A stretch of 64,000 bases of DNA from Aquanectria penicillioides (Eukaryota > Ascomycota > Sordariomycetes > Hypocreales > Nectriaceae). The position numbers and the translations under genes are program-made. Location of the stretch: NCBI GenBank assembly GCA_003415625.1, contig PYIU01000010.1, forward strand, positions 2,106,501 to 2,170,500, given 5' to 3'. The notes beneath the pieces were generated by a model. That model was not told the DNA's origin. It was given only the letters and a program-made list of their open reading frames with translations, and searched no databases. Positions 1 through 11,093 of the stretch are shown one piece after another; within the stretch, counting starts at the first letter, position 1, and the number at the start of each line of letters is the position of its first letter.

Positions 1-972
1 CTCCATGCTCGTATTAATTTCGAGAGAAGCACGATAAAACATGCAACAGTATTGTGAATAGATGATAGTTAACTCAGTTGATGAGGCGTATTCCTGTATT
101 CTAAGCCCTCAGTTTCAGCGTGTAGGTTGCTATTCGTGTCCCCCACCAGGGTCATCCGTCAACATGAAAACATTCCCGCACTTCAGTTATGTAATTTCTA
201 AATTAAGAGCGAACCATTCGGAAAATTTATCAATTTCTAATATTAGATAAATAGCACAATTGACAGTCATGCTTAGCTTTTCATCTTGCAGGAGACAAAG
301 GCAATCTGTGATGCGGGGTTGATGCGCGCTATAGGGTAGTTGTTTGATTTGCGACATTTTCCTTCTTGCCCCTGTTTACATACCGATACTTCCGTAGCTA
401 GAGAATGACCAGTTATACGGGATATTTAATAAACAACATTATTTCATCAAACAAGTCTTGCTGACGACCAATCCTAGAAAGGGTTGTGCTAGATAATAAT
501 CTTGTCTGAGTGTGACCTCTCGACTGTTCTACCAACAGGTGCAGTGTCTTAGTCCTTGTCTCATGCCAAACCCAACATCGTACAAACTGCCGTGGATCTC
601 CATTTACAATACTTGCAGCTATTCGACCAATAATTCAACAGCTTTTCGTCGCTGCTCAAATCCAAACAACGAACACCACAGACAACATATCTGAGCGCAC
701 ACAAGCAAGAACAAAGCTGGTCAGTTCAGGGCCAGATTGCTTGTTTGAGATTGCACTGCCCCTGATGACGTCACATGACTAGCGCTATTTTGGCTAATAT
801 GGGCCCTCCCCAGTTTTTGCTGTATTTCAGCCTTTTGAGGCCCTTGTCGACCGTTACGTACTGACTCGCGGGCGCGATCCAAACTCTCCACGCCCAAAGC
901 GACACCAAACTAGGCCCGATATTGGTTGTCACCAATCCCAATCAAGGCATATCTGGCAATACGAAGAAAATC
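1..972. other. Intergenic / upstream region of the ankyrin gene
   Basis: No coding region is supported here. Only very short open stretches without recognisable domains are present. The last ~250 bases are presumably the promoter and 5' leader of the ankyrin gene starting at 973 and contain a palindromic CRE-like site. Confidence 0.5.
766..773. promoter_or_regulatory. CRE/ATF-type palindrome TGACGTCA
   Basis: A perfect 8-bp TGACGTCA palindrome lies about 200 bp upstream of the ATG at 973. This is the known binding site of bZIP ATF/CREB-type factors (Atf1/AtfA in filamentous fungi). A functional role here is inferred from position only; a perfect CRE can occur by chance in 64 kb. Confidence 0.4.
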
Positions 973-2193
973 ATGGCATCGCACGAGCAGCTTCAGCAGC
1001 AGGCCATCATGATGGCGCGCCAGAGGCAGATGCAGATGATGGCAGCGGCATCAGCATCAGCTGCGGGGGAGCAACAACAACCGCATCATCATCAACAACA
1101 ACAACAACAACCAGCGCCGGGTGTAAATCAGCAAAACGTGCAGCATCTTCAGCAGAGAGCAATGATGGCGCGGATGCAGCAGCAACTCCAAAGGCAACAG
1201 CAGCAACAACAAGCCGCGGCAATGGCAGCACAGCAGCAGGCAGTGGGAGTGGCACAAGGACAACCGCAGCCTCAACGCATGGCCACGCCTCTAGATGATA
1301 TCCCCATCACAGATTCAAGTGACTATGATACTATCCAGCAGCACCTCTCTGGCCTCTCCGGGTCCGACTCGGCCAATATCCAGTCGATCCTCACCTCCAA
1401 CAAGCGCACGCCAGCAACTCTCCACCTCGGCCTCATGCTTGCGCTCAGATCTGGCAACGTCGATGCCACCCGCCAATTCCTCGCTCTCGGTGCGCCCATT
1501 GCTCGCCAAACAGCCGAATACGTCCTGCTGGCACCCCGGGACCAGCAGATTGCACTCTTTGAGCTCCTCGGCCAAAACGGGTGGAATCCCAACATCCCGG
1601 GCTACTACGGCGCCGTCCTGCTCCCGCGAGTCGTCTCCGACACGCCGCTGCTCGGCTGGTTCCTCGCACACGGCGCAAACCCTAACCTGGGCCGGCAGCG
1701 CGATCAACGTGACCGCACAGGCGGCCCAGACACAGACTCTTGCGAAGCTCTGGAGGCGGCCGCAGCGCAGGGCAGTGTTGAGGCGGTGCAGATGCTGCTG
1801 GACGCGGGCGCGCAGCTCAGCAACGGCACACCACTGCACCGTGCCGCGGGGGCTTGTCCGCCGGGCTCGAATCCGCATGCCGGGCGCGTAATCCCGACCA
1901 AGGAGTTTGACACAAGCAGGATTCCAGTCATGGAGCTGCTGGTGGCGCGCGGCGCAGATGTCAACCAGAAGAAGGAGACGCGGCATATGGAGCCGTGGTA
2001 CGCTCTTCCGCACGCCGTCATGGCCGGGGCCGTGGAACGCACGAGGTGGTTACTGCAGCAAGGGGCAGATCCCTATGCCAAAGGTGGCTTTGGAACGGCC
2101 GAGATGTATGCTACGAAACTGGGCAGCGACGAGATGAAAAGGGTCATGGCAGAGGGAGTGGCAGCGAAACGCTGGATGAAGGAGGAGGCGTAA
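973..2193 (+). CDS. Glutamine-rich ankyrin-repeat protein
   Basis: A single open frame of 406 residues starting at the first in-frame ATG (MASHEQ). The upstream in-frame codons lack an ATG. Residues ~1-115 are low-complexity Gln/Met/His-rich, including a short His run and several CAG/CAA-encoded Gln runs around 1073-1112 and 1189-1250. Residues ~130-400 carry degenerate ankyrin units, seen as repeated A...G..e....LL..GA patterns, for example MLLDAGAQLSNGTPLHRAA and MELLVARGADVN. Ankyrin repeats mediate protein-protein contacts, and Gln-rich tails are common in fungal transcription-associated proteins. No catalytic motif is visible, so a specific role cannot be assigned. No intron is needed. 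A CRE-like site lies upstream. Confidence 0.8.
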   Translation: MASHEQLQQQAIMMARQRQMQMMAAASASAAGEQQQPHHHQQQQQQPAPGVNQQNVQHLQQRAMMARMQQQLQRQQQQQQAAAMAAQQQAVGVAQGQPQPQRMATPLDDIPITDSSDYDTIQQHLSGLSGSDSANIQSILTSNKRTPATLHLGLMLALRSGNVDATRQFLALGAPIARQTAEYVLLAPRDQQIALFELLGQNGWNPNIPGYYGAVLLPRVVSDTPLLGWFLAHGANPNLGRQRDQRDRTGGPDTDSCEALEAAAAQGSVEAVQMLLDAGAQLSNGTPLHRAAGACPPGSNPHAGRVIPTKEFDTSRIPVMELLVARGADVNQKKETRHMEPWYALPHAVMAGAVERTRWLLQQGADPYAKGGFGTAEMYATKLGSDEMKRVMAEGVAAKRWMKEEA

Positions 2194-3409
2194 GTTTAGA
2201 TGGAGGGACACTTGAGATGAAAGTACGGATTCAAAGTCATCATCAAACACTGGCGACCAGCCCTATGAGGGACGAGAGGCTATGCAGACGCGCCCCATGG
2301 AAGAGACGACCCATAGACGATGTCCCACAGGAATTCCCATAGAAGATATCCCATAGACGAGATGCCCTATAGACAACGAGCGAGCCCTACAGGGGAGGAA
2401 CCCACACTGAGAAAGAGTCCTTTGGAGAAACGACCCATGGCGGAGCTGAGCACTGTCGTCTCATGAACAGGGCTAACAATGGACTTTGGTCTTGGGCGGC
2501 GGGTCAGCGCGGCTGGGCCGGCACTTCGAAAAAGCAATGCGCCAATGGCGTAGGATGGCCCTGTTACAGGATGCAAGGTCTGTACTACAGGGCAATCTCC
2601 CAAGGGGCATACGCAGTAGTCATGTATAGGCAGTCTGGATTATGATATAGTCTATCGGGTGTTATAACTGGGTTATTTAGAATGCAGAGTTTTTTAACGT
2701 CGATTTTTTCTTCTTTATCGAGTCTGGCTACGTTGAGTTATTTATTAATTGGTCCATCCATGGTGCATAAACTCGGCAGTTTACGCCAGTTTATACCAAT
2801 TAACACCTATAGCACTGCATAGCCTCAAGCTCGCTCAGACAACGCATGACACTCATCATTCCACTGCTCTCTCCCAAAGTACAATACTGAAGCATCTCGC
2901 TCATCAACACCCGGCAAGCCACAGCCCTGTAATTCCAAGCTTCTGAAACAACCTGCGACTGGGGCCCCTCGTCAATCGGCCGAACTGGTCACAAGCGCCG
3001 GAAATTGCCTGTGGAACGCCGCCCGTTTCGGTAGTGGAGACGAACTGACGACTCGCTAGCCTGTGCAAAGCGTCAGTTGGTTCGTCTGCTCCCCATGACT
3101 GTGGTGGTTGTGATTTACATACACGGGCAATTAAAAGAACGAAGCAAGGATCCCATTCGGAGACGAGCAGGCCAAGGAGACAGAACAAAGATCCGATCTG
3201 ACTCATCGTGATAAATTAGCTTTGAATCCTTCGATGAGGCAGCGTCTGGGGCCAGCATCAGGACGCGCAATTCCCTCGGCTGGGAGGTGGACGAAAAAAG
3301 CGAATTAAGAATATAACTAAGTTGTATATCGCACACCAGACGAATGAACCAACTCGGTAAAACCATTCATTCTTTTCGTATCAGTCCTTTCTAGTCCCAA
3401 CGTGTCACA
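2194..3409. other. Intergenic region
   Basis: No supported gene. It holds the 3' flank of the ankyrin gene, including a degenerate short repeat, and the promoter of the large secreted protein starting at 3410. Short open stretches on both strands show no family resemblance. Confidence 0.5.
2293..2395. repeat. Degenerate short tandem array (CCCATAGA-type units)
   Basis: Five imperfect units of about 12-16 nt beginning CCCATAGA, CCCACAGG, CCCATAGA, CCCATAGA and CCCTATAGA follow one another just downstream of the ankyrin stop codon. Spacing is irregular, so this is a decayed minisatellite at best. It lies in the presumed 3' UTR or 3' flank. Confidence 0.45.
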
Positions 3410-6400
3410 ATGCGATCTTCCGAGGGCTGGTCTGTCTCGGCTGCCAGGGCTTTTGTTGCCCTGGCCTCGTTGCCAATATATGCTTCTGCCAGCGTCATTG
3501 TGCGCAGGGATGGGGATGCGATGACGCCTATTTACACTCCTTCCATGTATGATACTCTCGAATACATCACGACATTTGGCTAACTGAGATCGTAGATACA
3601 GCACGACCAGCTCTGAGAGCTCTACCTTCCTCACTCCTTCAGACAGTTCTTTGACCCCATCCACTCAGTCAACTACCCCCTCTGCTGCGTTTGGAAGCAC
3701 CGACAGCACCACCGCTGGTGATTCCACATTCTCCACTCCTTCTGAGCAGAGCTCGACTCTCAGCACTTCCAGCGCCTACACCGGCGCCTTTACTCCCATT
3801 TTCAACACCCCTACTACCGAGGCGTCTAGCACTTTAACTTTCTCTTCTTCCTCAGACTATTCTTCTGAATCGAGCACCGCTCTCTCGCTGAACAATGAGA
3901 GCACCACCCCAGGCACCACCCCAGGCACCACCACGGACGCTACTTCGTTGACCTATTTCACTCCGTCCTCGGATACTTCTATTTCTGATAGCACCCCCAC
4001 CATCAGTGACTCTGTCACTACAGGTACAGACACCACTACAGGTGAAACCCCAACTTCAATCACTTCCCAGCTCACCACCGACGCGCCCACTTCTTCTGCT
4101 TCGTCCGATGCGGAGTCCGGTACAACCAGCACGGTTCCCGGTTCCACCACCGACTCGATCTTCCTCATCACCATTCCTCCCGCCACGACCACCGTCACTG
4201 GAGCCCTCGCTACATCCAGCGTTTCCTCGGTGTCGTCTGAAATCATCGCTCTTATTCCCTTCCTCTACTCCTGGAAGGCAAACCCCACTGGCCTCAAGGA
4301 TGATACACTTGAGAAGGTCGAGGATGTCAAGAGCGAGGTCGAGTCCGTCATCTCCGATCTGGGCGGCAGCACATCGACTCCGGATTGCGCCTCTAAGAAG
4401 AAGAAGAAGCGACGAGGTCTCCTGGGTATCCTCACGGACATTATCAGCACCTTGACCTGCATCGTCAAGGACCTGGAAGATGTCGTGGTTGACATCACCA
4501 GCGACAAGATTGATGACATCGAGTCCCTTATTTCCACCATCACCTCCGAGGCAGATGATCTCACCGACGAAGACAACAACCAGTCTGACCAAAACTCCAA
4601 GACAGACTCCGACAGCTCCGAGACCTCGACTACCACATGCTCAGAGGCCACGGCCCTGCGAGTCACCGTCCTCTGCGAGCCAACCACCATCACAACGGAC
4701 GGCTCGCAGATCCCAACCACGACGTGCTATTCCACCATCACCGTCACCACTGCCGGCTGCTCTGTGACTGACTTTAGTACTACTATTTCCACGACTACAT
4801 CGTCTCAAGTGCCTTGTGCTTCTGATACTTGCGGCGATGCCTGCCCCATGAACGCCGGCCCCCTGAGCGGAGCAAGCATGAGCGTTGCTGCCACCGAGGC
4901 CTGTGCTTCCATCACCACCATCACCACCTCTGTCTTGCCCACTGCCAGCTACGGGGCCATCAACAGCGCCGCCATCTCCGAGGTGTCCAAGCGAGACTTG
5001 TACCGAGACGATCATCTGGTTGATCGGTCCCTCGAGGAGCGTGCGCTCCCAGATGTCGCCCCTCCGTACAAGAAATACGTCTCGGCCCTGGATCCCGCCT
5101 GGGTGAGCCAAGACGGCCTCACGACTGGCCAGTTCTTCAACTACCCGATTTTCGGCCAAGGCGTGGCTGGTGTCAACGGCATCTACGGCTGCACGGCCGT
5201 CATGGTGATTTCCGAAAAGGGTGTGTACATTTCCCACATCTGGGAAGTCCCTGGCTTTATCAACAAGACCTATTATCCAACGACTGATGACTACTTCAAA
5301 ACTAATGTCTTTGATGTTCTCCGCGATGGAAACTCGGAAGCCCAGAGTCTCACTGCGCTTGTCGGAACTGAAAAGGAACCGGGTCCTTTCAACGCCATTT
5401 ACGCTCCCTTTGTTTTCGTCCTCACTCCGTACACGACAGCCTGGGAAAAGGAGAATTTGGCTGTCAAAACCACTTTAAGATATCAGGACCGTGTCAATGA
5501 TCTCGCGAAAAACATTACCGAAATCATTCCTGGATCTGGTACCGGATACATCCTGGGCTACACGCGTACTAACAAGGATGATTCCACCGCAGCCGATGGT
5601 GTCGCTGGCCGAGCTATTCTGGAGGTTGATCCCTTCCAGTCGTGGCTGGTATCTAACAAGGCTGGTGACAGCCCCGGTCTTCAAGTCGGTCGTTGGAGAC
5701 TGTGGGTTGAGGACAGGCTGATGACGTACCAGGACTTCTGGATTCCCAACACCGATAAACCTAAGAGCAAGCGAGATACATCCATGTGCACTCCCAAAGC
5801 GGAAACTGCTTCTGCTACGGAGGGCGCTACTTCGACTGGTGCTGACACCGCAACTGGTACTGAGACTTCTAATGTGTCGACTGTCACTGGGGAGACGACG
5901 CCAGGAAGCTCGACAACCACTCTCACCCCCGGAAGTGACACGACGACCGTCACCCCTGGAGGTGACTCGTCAACAATCATTACCGAGTCTACAACATCGG
6001 AGACTTCTCAGTCCCTGACGCCCGCGAATACTCCATCCACGACCCCTGGAACAGCAACGACTCTCATGACCGTCACTGTTTCTGACACGACTGCCCCGGA
6101 CACAACCACCGACACGCCTCAGCCCTACATCACCACCGACGGATCCGGCGACGTCCTGTCCTATCCCTCGCAGACCGCTGTCAGTGGTCACACTGAAGGA
6201 GCCGGATCGGTTGTTACCATCCAGACTGCCAGCTTTACAGGATACCCCCTTTGCGTCAACCACGGAGGTCCCAATGTTGCCACGCCTTACTGCCAATGCT
6301 CTACCACAACTGGGGGCCAGACATACTTTGCGACGGCCTCTCTCATCTCAGGATATTGCACTGAGTACAAGACCTTCCCATCTACAATTGTTGTGGCTAC

Positions 6401-6990
6401 TACGGAGGCTCCCGTGACTACAGCGGCACCGGACCCTACCCCCTTTGTCACCACCAAGGCCGATGGCGAGATCTTGTCCTACACTGACCAAACCGTCCAG
6501 TATGCCGAAGTCTACACCGGTATTGAGTACTCATGGACCGAGGGAGTTGGCACCCCAGTCACCATCCAGCCCGCGACGCCTAGCGAAACGGACCACAGCA
6601 ACGAGGGCTCCAGTCAATGCCATAGCATCGACGATGCTTGCGATCGCGCCGTCTCTCAGTTCGAAGACACCAAGATCTACCACGGCTTTGCTTCGTACTA
6701 TTCCAGGGTTAAGAGCGGCATCATCATGGTAGTGACGTTTGGACAAGCCGGTTGCACAGCTCAGTACACCTGCGACGACTACACTGCCGGTATGACTGGA
6801 CAGCAGATTAAGGATGCGTAAGTTACCTGAACACCAAAGAATATCAGAAATTGACACTAACAATTTTACTAGTGTCCAATATATGAAGGACAATGACAGC
6901 GTGACCAAATGCGGAACTGCATATCTGTCCAACACTTGCCACATCACCCTCAACTACTGCACAAACTGCCACTACGAGGTTCCAGAATAG
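3410..6990 (+). CDS. Large secreted Ser/Thr-rich protein with a Cys-His domain and Cys-rich C-terminus
   Basis: Three exons (3410-3546, 3596-6817, 6873-6990) give 1,158 residues. Both introns are canonical (49 and 55 nt, with CTAAC in each). The N-terminus has a signal peptide followed by an Arg-Arg site. Residues ~50-500 are Ser/Thr-rich and probably O-glycosylated, broken by a Lys-rich then amphipathic helical stretch (KKKKKRRGLLGIL). Kex2-like KR sites occur near 5000 and 5770. Residues ~530-750 form a compact domain with a Gly-Cys at C578 and a His exactly 15 residues later (H593). After a second Ser/Thr region, two related ~75-residue segments (ITTDGSGDVLSY and VTTKADGEILSY) precede a Cys-rich C-terminal domain ending CGTAYLSNTCHITLNYC. 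I do not recognise a named family with certainty. The Cys-His spacing resembles CNF1-like deamidase folds and the C-terminus loosely resembles KP4-type domains; both are inferences. Confidence 0.8.
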
Positions 6991-7529
6991 AGAACATTAG
7001 AGATGCGGAGCCTCATGAATTTTTGGGGCGAGAATAGATAATTCTATAATTATGGTGTATTAAATATTAAAATTTACGTAGATGGGCTAGGGAGCAGGCC
7101 GCCCTGTTAGCAAGGTTATAATTTACTTGTTGAGCCCACAAGGGCCGGATCCTTCACTACTCGCTTCTGCAAGGTATTAAAGTGACTTATTTTACCGTGG
7201 ATTGTTGTATTGCGGATTCCACTCTATAGCATGATGCTGTGTGAATTAAGTATGATCTAAACGAGGTAAAGGTGCCCGGGAAGAGTACACAAAAGATAAT
7301 GACCCAAGGGACACATTATCATAGAATGCAATGTTTATTCTATCTTCTAGGAGTCAAAGTGTCCAAGACGAGAAAGAAAGTTTGTCTAGATCTAATGGTA
7401 AACAAAACACTGTGACCATTGTCTGTGTTGGAGTTAATGCGGTATGGTTCTTGCGTTGTTAGAGTAGGTCGTGTGAATAATCCATGTCTATACGTGCCCG
7501 AATGCTGAAAACGAATTCAGCTCGAGGGT
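6991..7529. other. Convergent intergenic region
   Basis: Lies between the 3' ends of the secreted Ser/Thr-rich protein (plus strand) and the opsin-related gene (minus strand). AT-rich, with no coding potential seen; probably the two 3' UTRs. Confidence 0.5.
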
Positions 7530-8383
7530 TTACTGACCTCGGATACCACGGAAGTCGCTAAAGTCTAGCTGCAATTTGCTAAAATCCCACTTCTGAGACA
7601 GGACTAGGAATCCGATGCTCAGCACCGGAAGCAAGAGCACATCTAGCACACCAAAAAAGATGAAGCTGCTCGTGACACCAATGACGTGGCCTCCGTCGCT
7701 CAGACCAAAGGTAATCGGGTACAAGAGCCACAAAAGGTTGACCCAGCTGGACAGAATCATGTAGTCGCCGTCGATAGAAAGAACTTGCGCTGCTTCCCGA
7801 CTCTCGTTGAGGGTGCTCATCGCTAGAATGATGTATCCAAACGTGCCGAAGCCAAAAAAGCCCCACTTGTAGCTGGTGGTGGTATAAGCAGCAGCAAGGT
7901 ACGTGAGAACCCAGAACCAGGAAATGAAGATGTTGAGGACAATAGTGGTCCATGAGATGCCCGACAAGAGACCCAGAGACAGGACAATTGCTGGAAAGGA
8001 GACGACCCAGTTAATGTACCGAGCATAAAAGACCTGACGAGTGACTTCTCCCGTTAGTTCGATGGCAGTCCAGCCAAGATCAGAAGCTTGGGCAAAATAA
8101 GTTGCAGCGCCAACGAGGAGGGCCATGGACAGGGTATAGTTGAAAACCCTCTTGCTCTCGGGGGCAGTGAATGAGGGGACCAAGCAGGCAAACTACAAAC
8201 AAATTAGTATGCATGGATTGCAAAGCAACAATTAGGTGAGTCAGATGACAGGCTTACAAAAGATACAATGTATATGGCTGTAACGGCCCAGAGCCAATCT
8301 GATCCATGCTCCGAGAGGACTTGTTTGATCCCGGTGGCAGGGTTGACATCTAGTGCATTGTTTCCTCTGGGCTCCAAGACCAT
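7530..8383 (-). CDS. Opsin-related membrane protein (HSP30/YRO2-like), retinal lysine absent
   Basis: Two exons (8258-8383 and 7530-8192; 65-nt intron) give 262 residues with seven predicted membrane helices. The fold is microbial rhodopsin: helix C reads YARYINWVVSFPAIVLS and helix G reads FFGVLDVLLLPVLSIGF. Measured against bacteriorhodopsin, the proton acceptor Asp85 is Asn (N103), the donor Asp96 is Ser (S114), and the Schiff-base Lys216 is Leu (L230), while the helix-G Asp is kept (D226). It therefore cannot bind retinal covalently. It belongs with the fungal opsin-related/HSP30/MRH1 group, stress-associated plasma-membrane proteins of uncertain chaperone-like function. The start ATG gives a 42-residue first exon (MVLEPRGNN) ending in helix A. 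The next gene upstream is on the same strand, about 600 bp away. Confidence 0.88.
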
Positions 8384-8991
8384 TGTGATTACTTGATCGG
8401 ATTGCTGATAGTTAACGAAGGGTTGGGTTTGAAATAAAAATGAAATCTTGCGCTGTGCGGTGCCTGCTTCAACTCAGTCTGGACGGTGGCTAGTCCATGG
8501 CTTTATAGGAACTGAGTACGCAATCCATCTCATGGAGATAAGACGGACTGCGAGTGTGAACAGGAGCATCACCCCTTTTGGAAACACCATGATCCTAGAT
8601 CTGGGTCAATCTTAGTGTCTGAATGGCGTCTCATTACAATATCCTCCACTTGGATCCATCGTCGCGGAGAAACGTTGTCGTTGTTTTTCCGATTGAAACG
8701 ATATTCCGAGTTGGCCTTTACAGAGACTAATAAACACCAGAGAATGACGGCTTAAGCGTCGTGTAAGCAAAACTTTTTTCCGGTCAGCAGTCCGGATGCG
8801 AGGTTAGTCCGGTGCATACCATAAGCATCAATCTCAAAACGCACCATGTTAGTCTTGTACTAGTCTGATGTTGTCATTCGGGAAGCCACAATATAATAGT
8901 GTGAAGGGAAAGCAGCTGCCTCATCCATTCTAAACTCTCTATACATCTGGCAGTCCTACACGATATCCTCATTTAGTTCCACCTAAAACCC
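8384..8991. other. Intergenic region upstream of the opsin-related gene
   Basis: Holds the opsin-gene promoter and the 3' flank of the FAD-oxidase gene. No open frame or RNA gene is seen. Confidence 0.5.
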
Positions 8992-10487
8992 TCATACAAG
9001 CGTAGGATAACCCTTGAAAAAGATGTTCTCTCCGTCATACTTGCGCTTCAGCGCCTTCAACCGCTCCATCACCTCCTTGCCATAAAACATCTCCGTGTCA
9101 CATTCCTTTGGAGGCGAAAAGTTCATGTACCCACTATCAAGTGCCAGCCCGCGCTCCTTGATTGCAGTGGCCATGTTCTCGGAATATATCCTTGCTGTGT
9201 CCATTTCAGGTGTCTCTGGCCCGTGGGGGGGAGGAGGCGCCGCACCTATGCCAAATACAATGTGCCGCTCACGATTGACGAAGCAGGACCCTGGATTCGG
9301 CTCGATCGCTGCGCCATGCGCGTTGTGAGAGATGATATGGCTCGGTCCAATAGGCGCTTGGATCTCTTGGAAGATGTCAACGAGTTCGGGAGTTATTTCC
9401 TTGACAGTGCGGGTGCGGAAGTGATATGGAAGTTCAACTGCTGTGACGGGATCAAGCGATGATGCGAAGCCGTGCGGAGTTGCTGTTGACTCGTTACCTT
9501 TGCTACTTGTGAGGGACCTTGAAGCTATAAAGACTTACTCTCTATTACAGTGTCCAGAACCACGTTACCGATCGTTTGGAACTTCTCTAGGTGAGCCTTC
9601 GCTCTGGTGAGATCGCCATCTTCCTGCACCCAGGTGTACAGCATCAGGATGGTCTGCCCGAGACCCGGTACATATCCGCAGAGAAAGTCTCCCGAGAATT
9701 CATTGGGAAACTCTTCCGTGATGGATTCCTGGAAGTTCTTGAAGACATTCTTGGCATCTGTGAGAGAGTAACCCAGGTATCCGCCGAGCATCGCGGGACA
9801 AGGATAGACCTTTACGGTCAATTCTACCACGGCTCCAAAATTACCGTTTCCAGCTCCACGAAGTGCCCACAGCAGCTCTGGGTCATCCTTGGTGTTGACA
9901 ACCTCACCAGACGCAGTCACAACCCGGGCCGCGAGAATCTGATCACAGCCCAGACCATACTTTCCTTGAAGAACGCCATAACCACCCCCAAGAGCCCACC
10001 CAGCGTAGCCAACACTGGTGCAGAAGCCTGATGGAGTGGCCAGGCCCAGAGTTTGCAGCTGCTTGTTGAGTGCGCCACCCGTAATGCCACCGCCGATTCG
10101 AGCAGAAGACTTATCGTCGGCGACTTCAACATAATCCAAGGCTCGAAGGTCGATAACAACTCCATCCTCGACTAAGCTGCGGCCCCACATGTCATGACCA
10201 CCCGCTCGAATCGCAATGGGAATACGTGGCGAGTGGCCGACGCAGTATGTAACCACAAAGCGAACTTCGTCCTCGGTACGAGGACGGACGACGGCAAAAG
10301 GCTGTATACCAACGTTGCTGTTGCATGTCTTTCGGACGTCCTCGAACCCAGAGGTGGAGCGAGTGAAGATAGATAGAGATGGGTGCTCGTCCAGCATGGA
10401 AATGAGGGAAGGGACATCCGCTTCGATGGTCTCGCGAGAGGCGCCTTCGAGGGTAGAAAGATGATTTGGAGGATACGGTTGAACCAT
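8992..10487 (-). CDS. Berberine-bridge-type FAD-linked oxidoreductase
   Basis: Two exons (9539-10487, 8992-9482) joined by a predicted 56-nt intron with a GTAAGT donor give 479 residues. The FAD_binding_4 domain occupies residues ~60-230. RAGGHD places His98 where the 8-alpha-histidyl FAD link forms, and FCTSVGYAGWALGGGYG offers Cys156 for the second, 6-S-cysteinyl link, so bicovalent FAD is likely. The C-terminal BBE motif is visible as KRKYDGENIFF. Such enzymes oxidise sugars or secondary metabolites using O2. No N-terminal signal peptide is evident. The acceptor is chosen by frame; an alternative 15 nt upstream (AAAG) is also in frame, giving five extra residues. No biosynthetic cluster surrounds it. 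Confidence 0.85.
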
Positions 10488-10966
10488 TTTGATCTTGGCT
10501 TGATGACTTTATTTTCCTTCTATGCACTCATAGGTGTTCTTCTCACTTCAATGGGCAGATGAGTGCTTAAATATCCGTCCTCTTAGTCTTTGCACGGCAA
10601 ACACGGAGTTTAGACCGACTTACAGGTCTATGATTACACATCAATTTGGCCATTTACATCTGCGCAGATACTTTATAGCCGAGAAAAGAAGTAAATCTCA
10701 CCAAGCTAGGGTTGAATGCGCCCCTTTCAAGTCAGCTAGCCAAACTGGCGAACCGCATCATGGCTAAAGTCCCATCGCCACACCATCAAAATACCGCCAC
10801 TCAGCTGACATTTTTAGCTCCGCGAGAAATATCTCCGTTATAGCCGATTAGAAATGGCATAAATCACAAAATGCTTTCATTTATCTTGATTGAGGTGTGT
10901 GTGAAGATGTAGCTCCGCCGAGCTATTTAGTTGGCAAATATTGTAGACACGTCCCATCAACACAGA
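10488..10966. other. Intergenic region between FAD oxidase and tRNA-Phe
   Basis: Divergent upstream region of the FAD-oxidase gene. No coding potential or repeats are recognised. Confidence 0.45.
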
Positions 10967-11093
10967 GCGGGTTTAGCTCAGTTGGGGTATGTGATGAAGC
11001 AAATCCACTTCTGAGATATATAACTAACCTTCACTGACAGAGAGCGTCAGACTGAAGATCTGAAGGTCGTGTGTTCGATCCACACAAACCGCA
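10967..11093 (+). tRNA. tRNA-Phe (GAA) interrupted in the D-loop
   Basis: Two blocks, 10967-10986 and 11041-11093, join into a complete 73-nt tRNA. Acceptor stem GCGGGTT pairs with AAACCGC (one G-A mismatch at 5-68). The D-stem is GCTC/GAGC. The anticodon stem-loop TCAGA-CTGAAGA-TCTGA carries anticodon GAA for Phe. The T-arm is GTGTG-TTCGATC-CACAC, with discriminator A. The A box (TAGCTCAGTTGG) and B box (GTTCGATCC) are intact and a TTTTT terminator follows at 11103. The anticodon loop is uninterrupted, so the usual position-37/38 tRNA intron is missing. Instead a 54-nt insert separates G20 from A21. Confidence 0.9.
10987..11040 (+). other. Spliceosomal-type intron inside the tRNA-Phe D-loop
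   Basis: The 54-nt insert begins GTATGT, contains CTAAC with the branch adenosine 13 nt before the end (11024-11028), and ends ACAG. These are the donor, branch and acceptor signals of this genome's mRNA introns, and the length also matches. Removing exactly this segment restores a canonical tRNA-Phe. It does not sit at the tRNA-endonuclease position. Whether it is removed by the spliceosome is inference. Confidence 0.75.

Noticed and set aside
1315..2013. Minus-strand open frame of ~232 codons opposite the ankyrin gene
   Set aside because: Shadow of the ankyrin coding strand; no family features.
10987..11040. The tRNA-Phe insert as an ordinary tRNA intron
   Set aside because: It lies between positions 20 and 21, not 37/38, and the anticodon loop is continuous.
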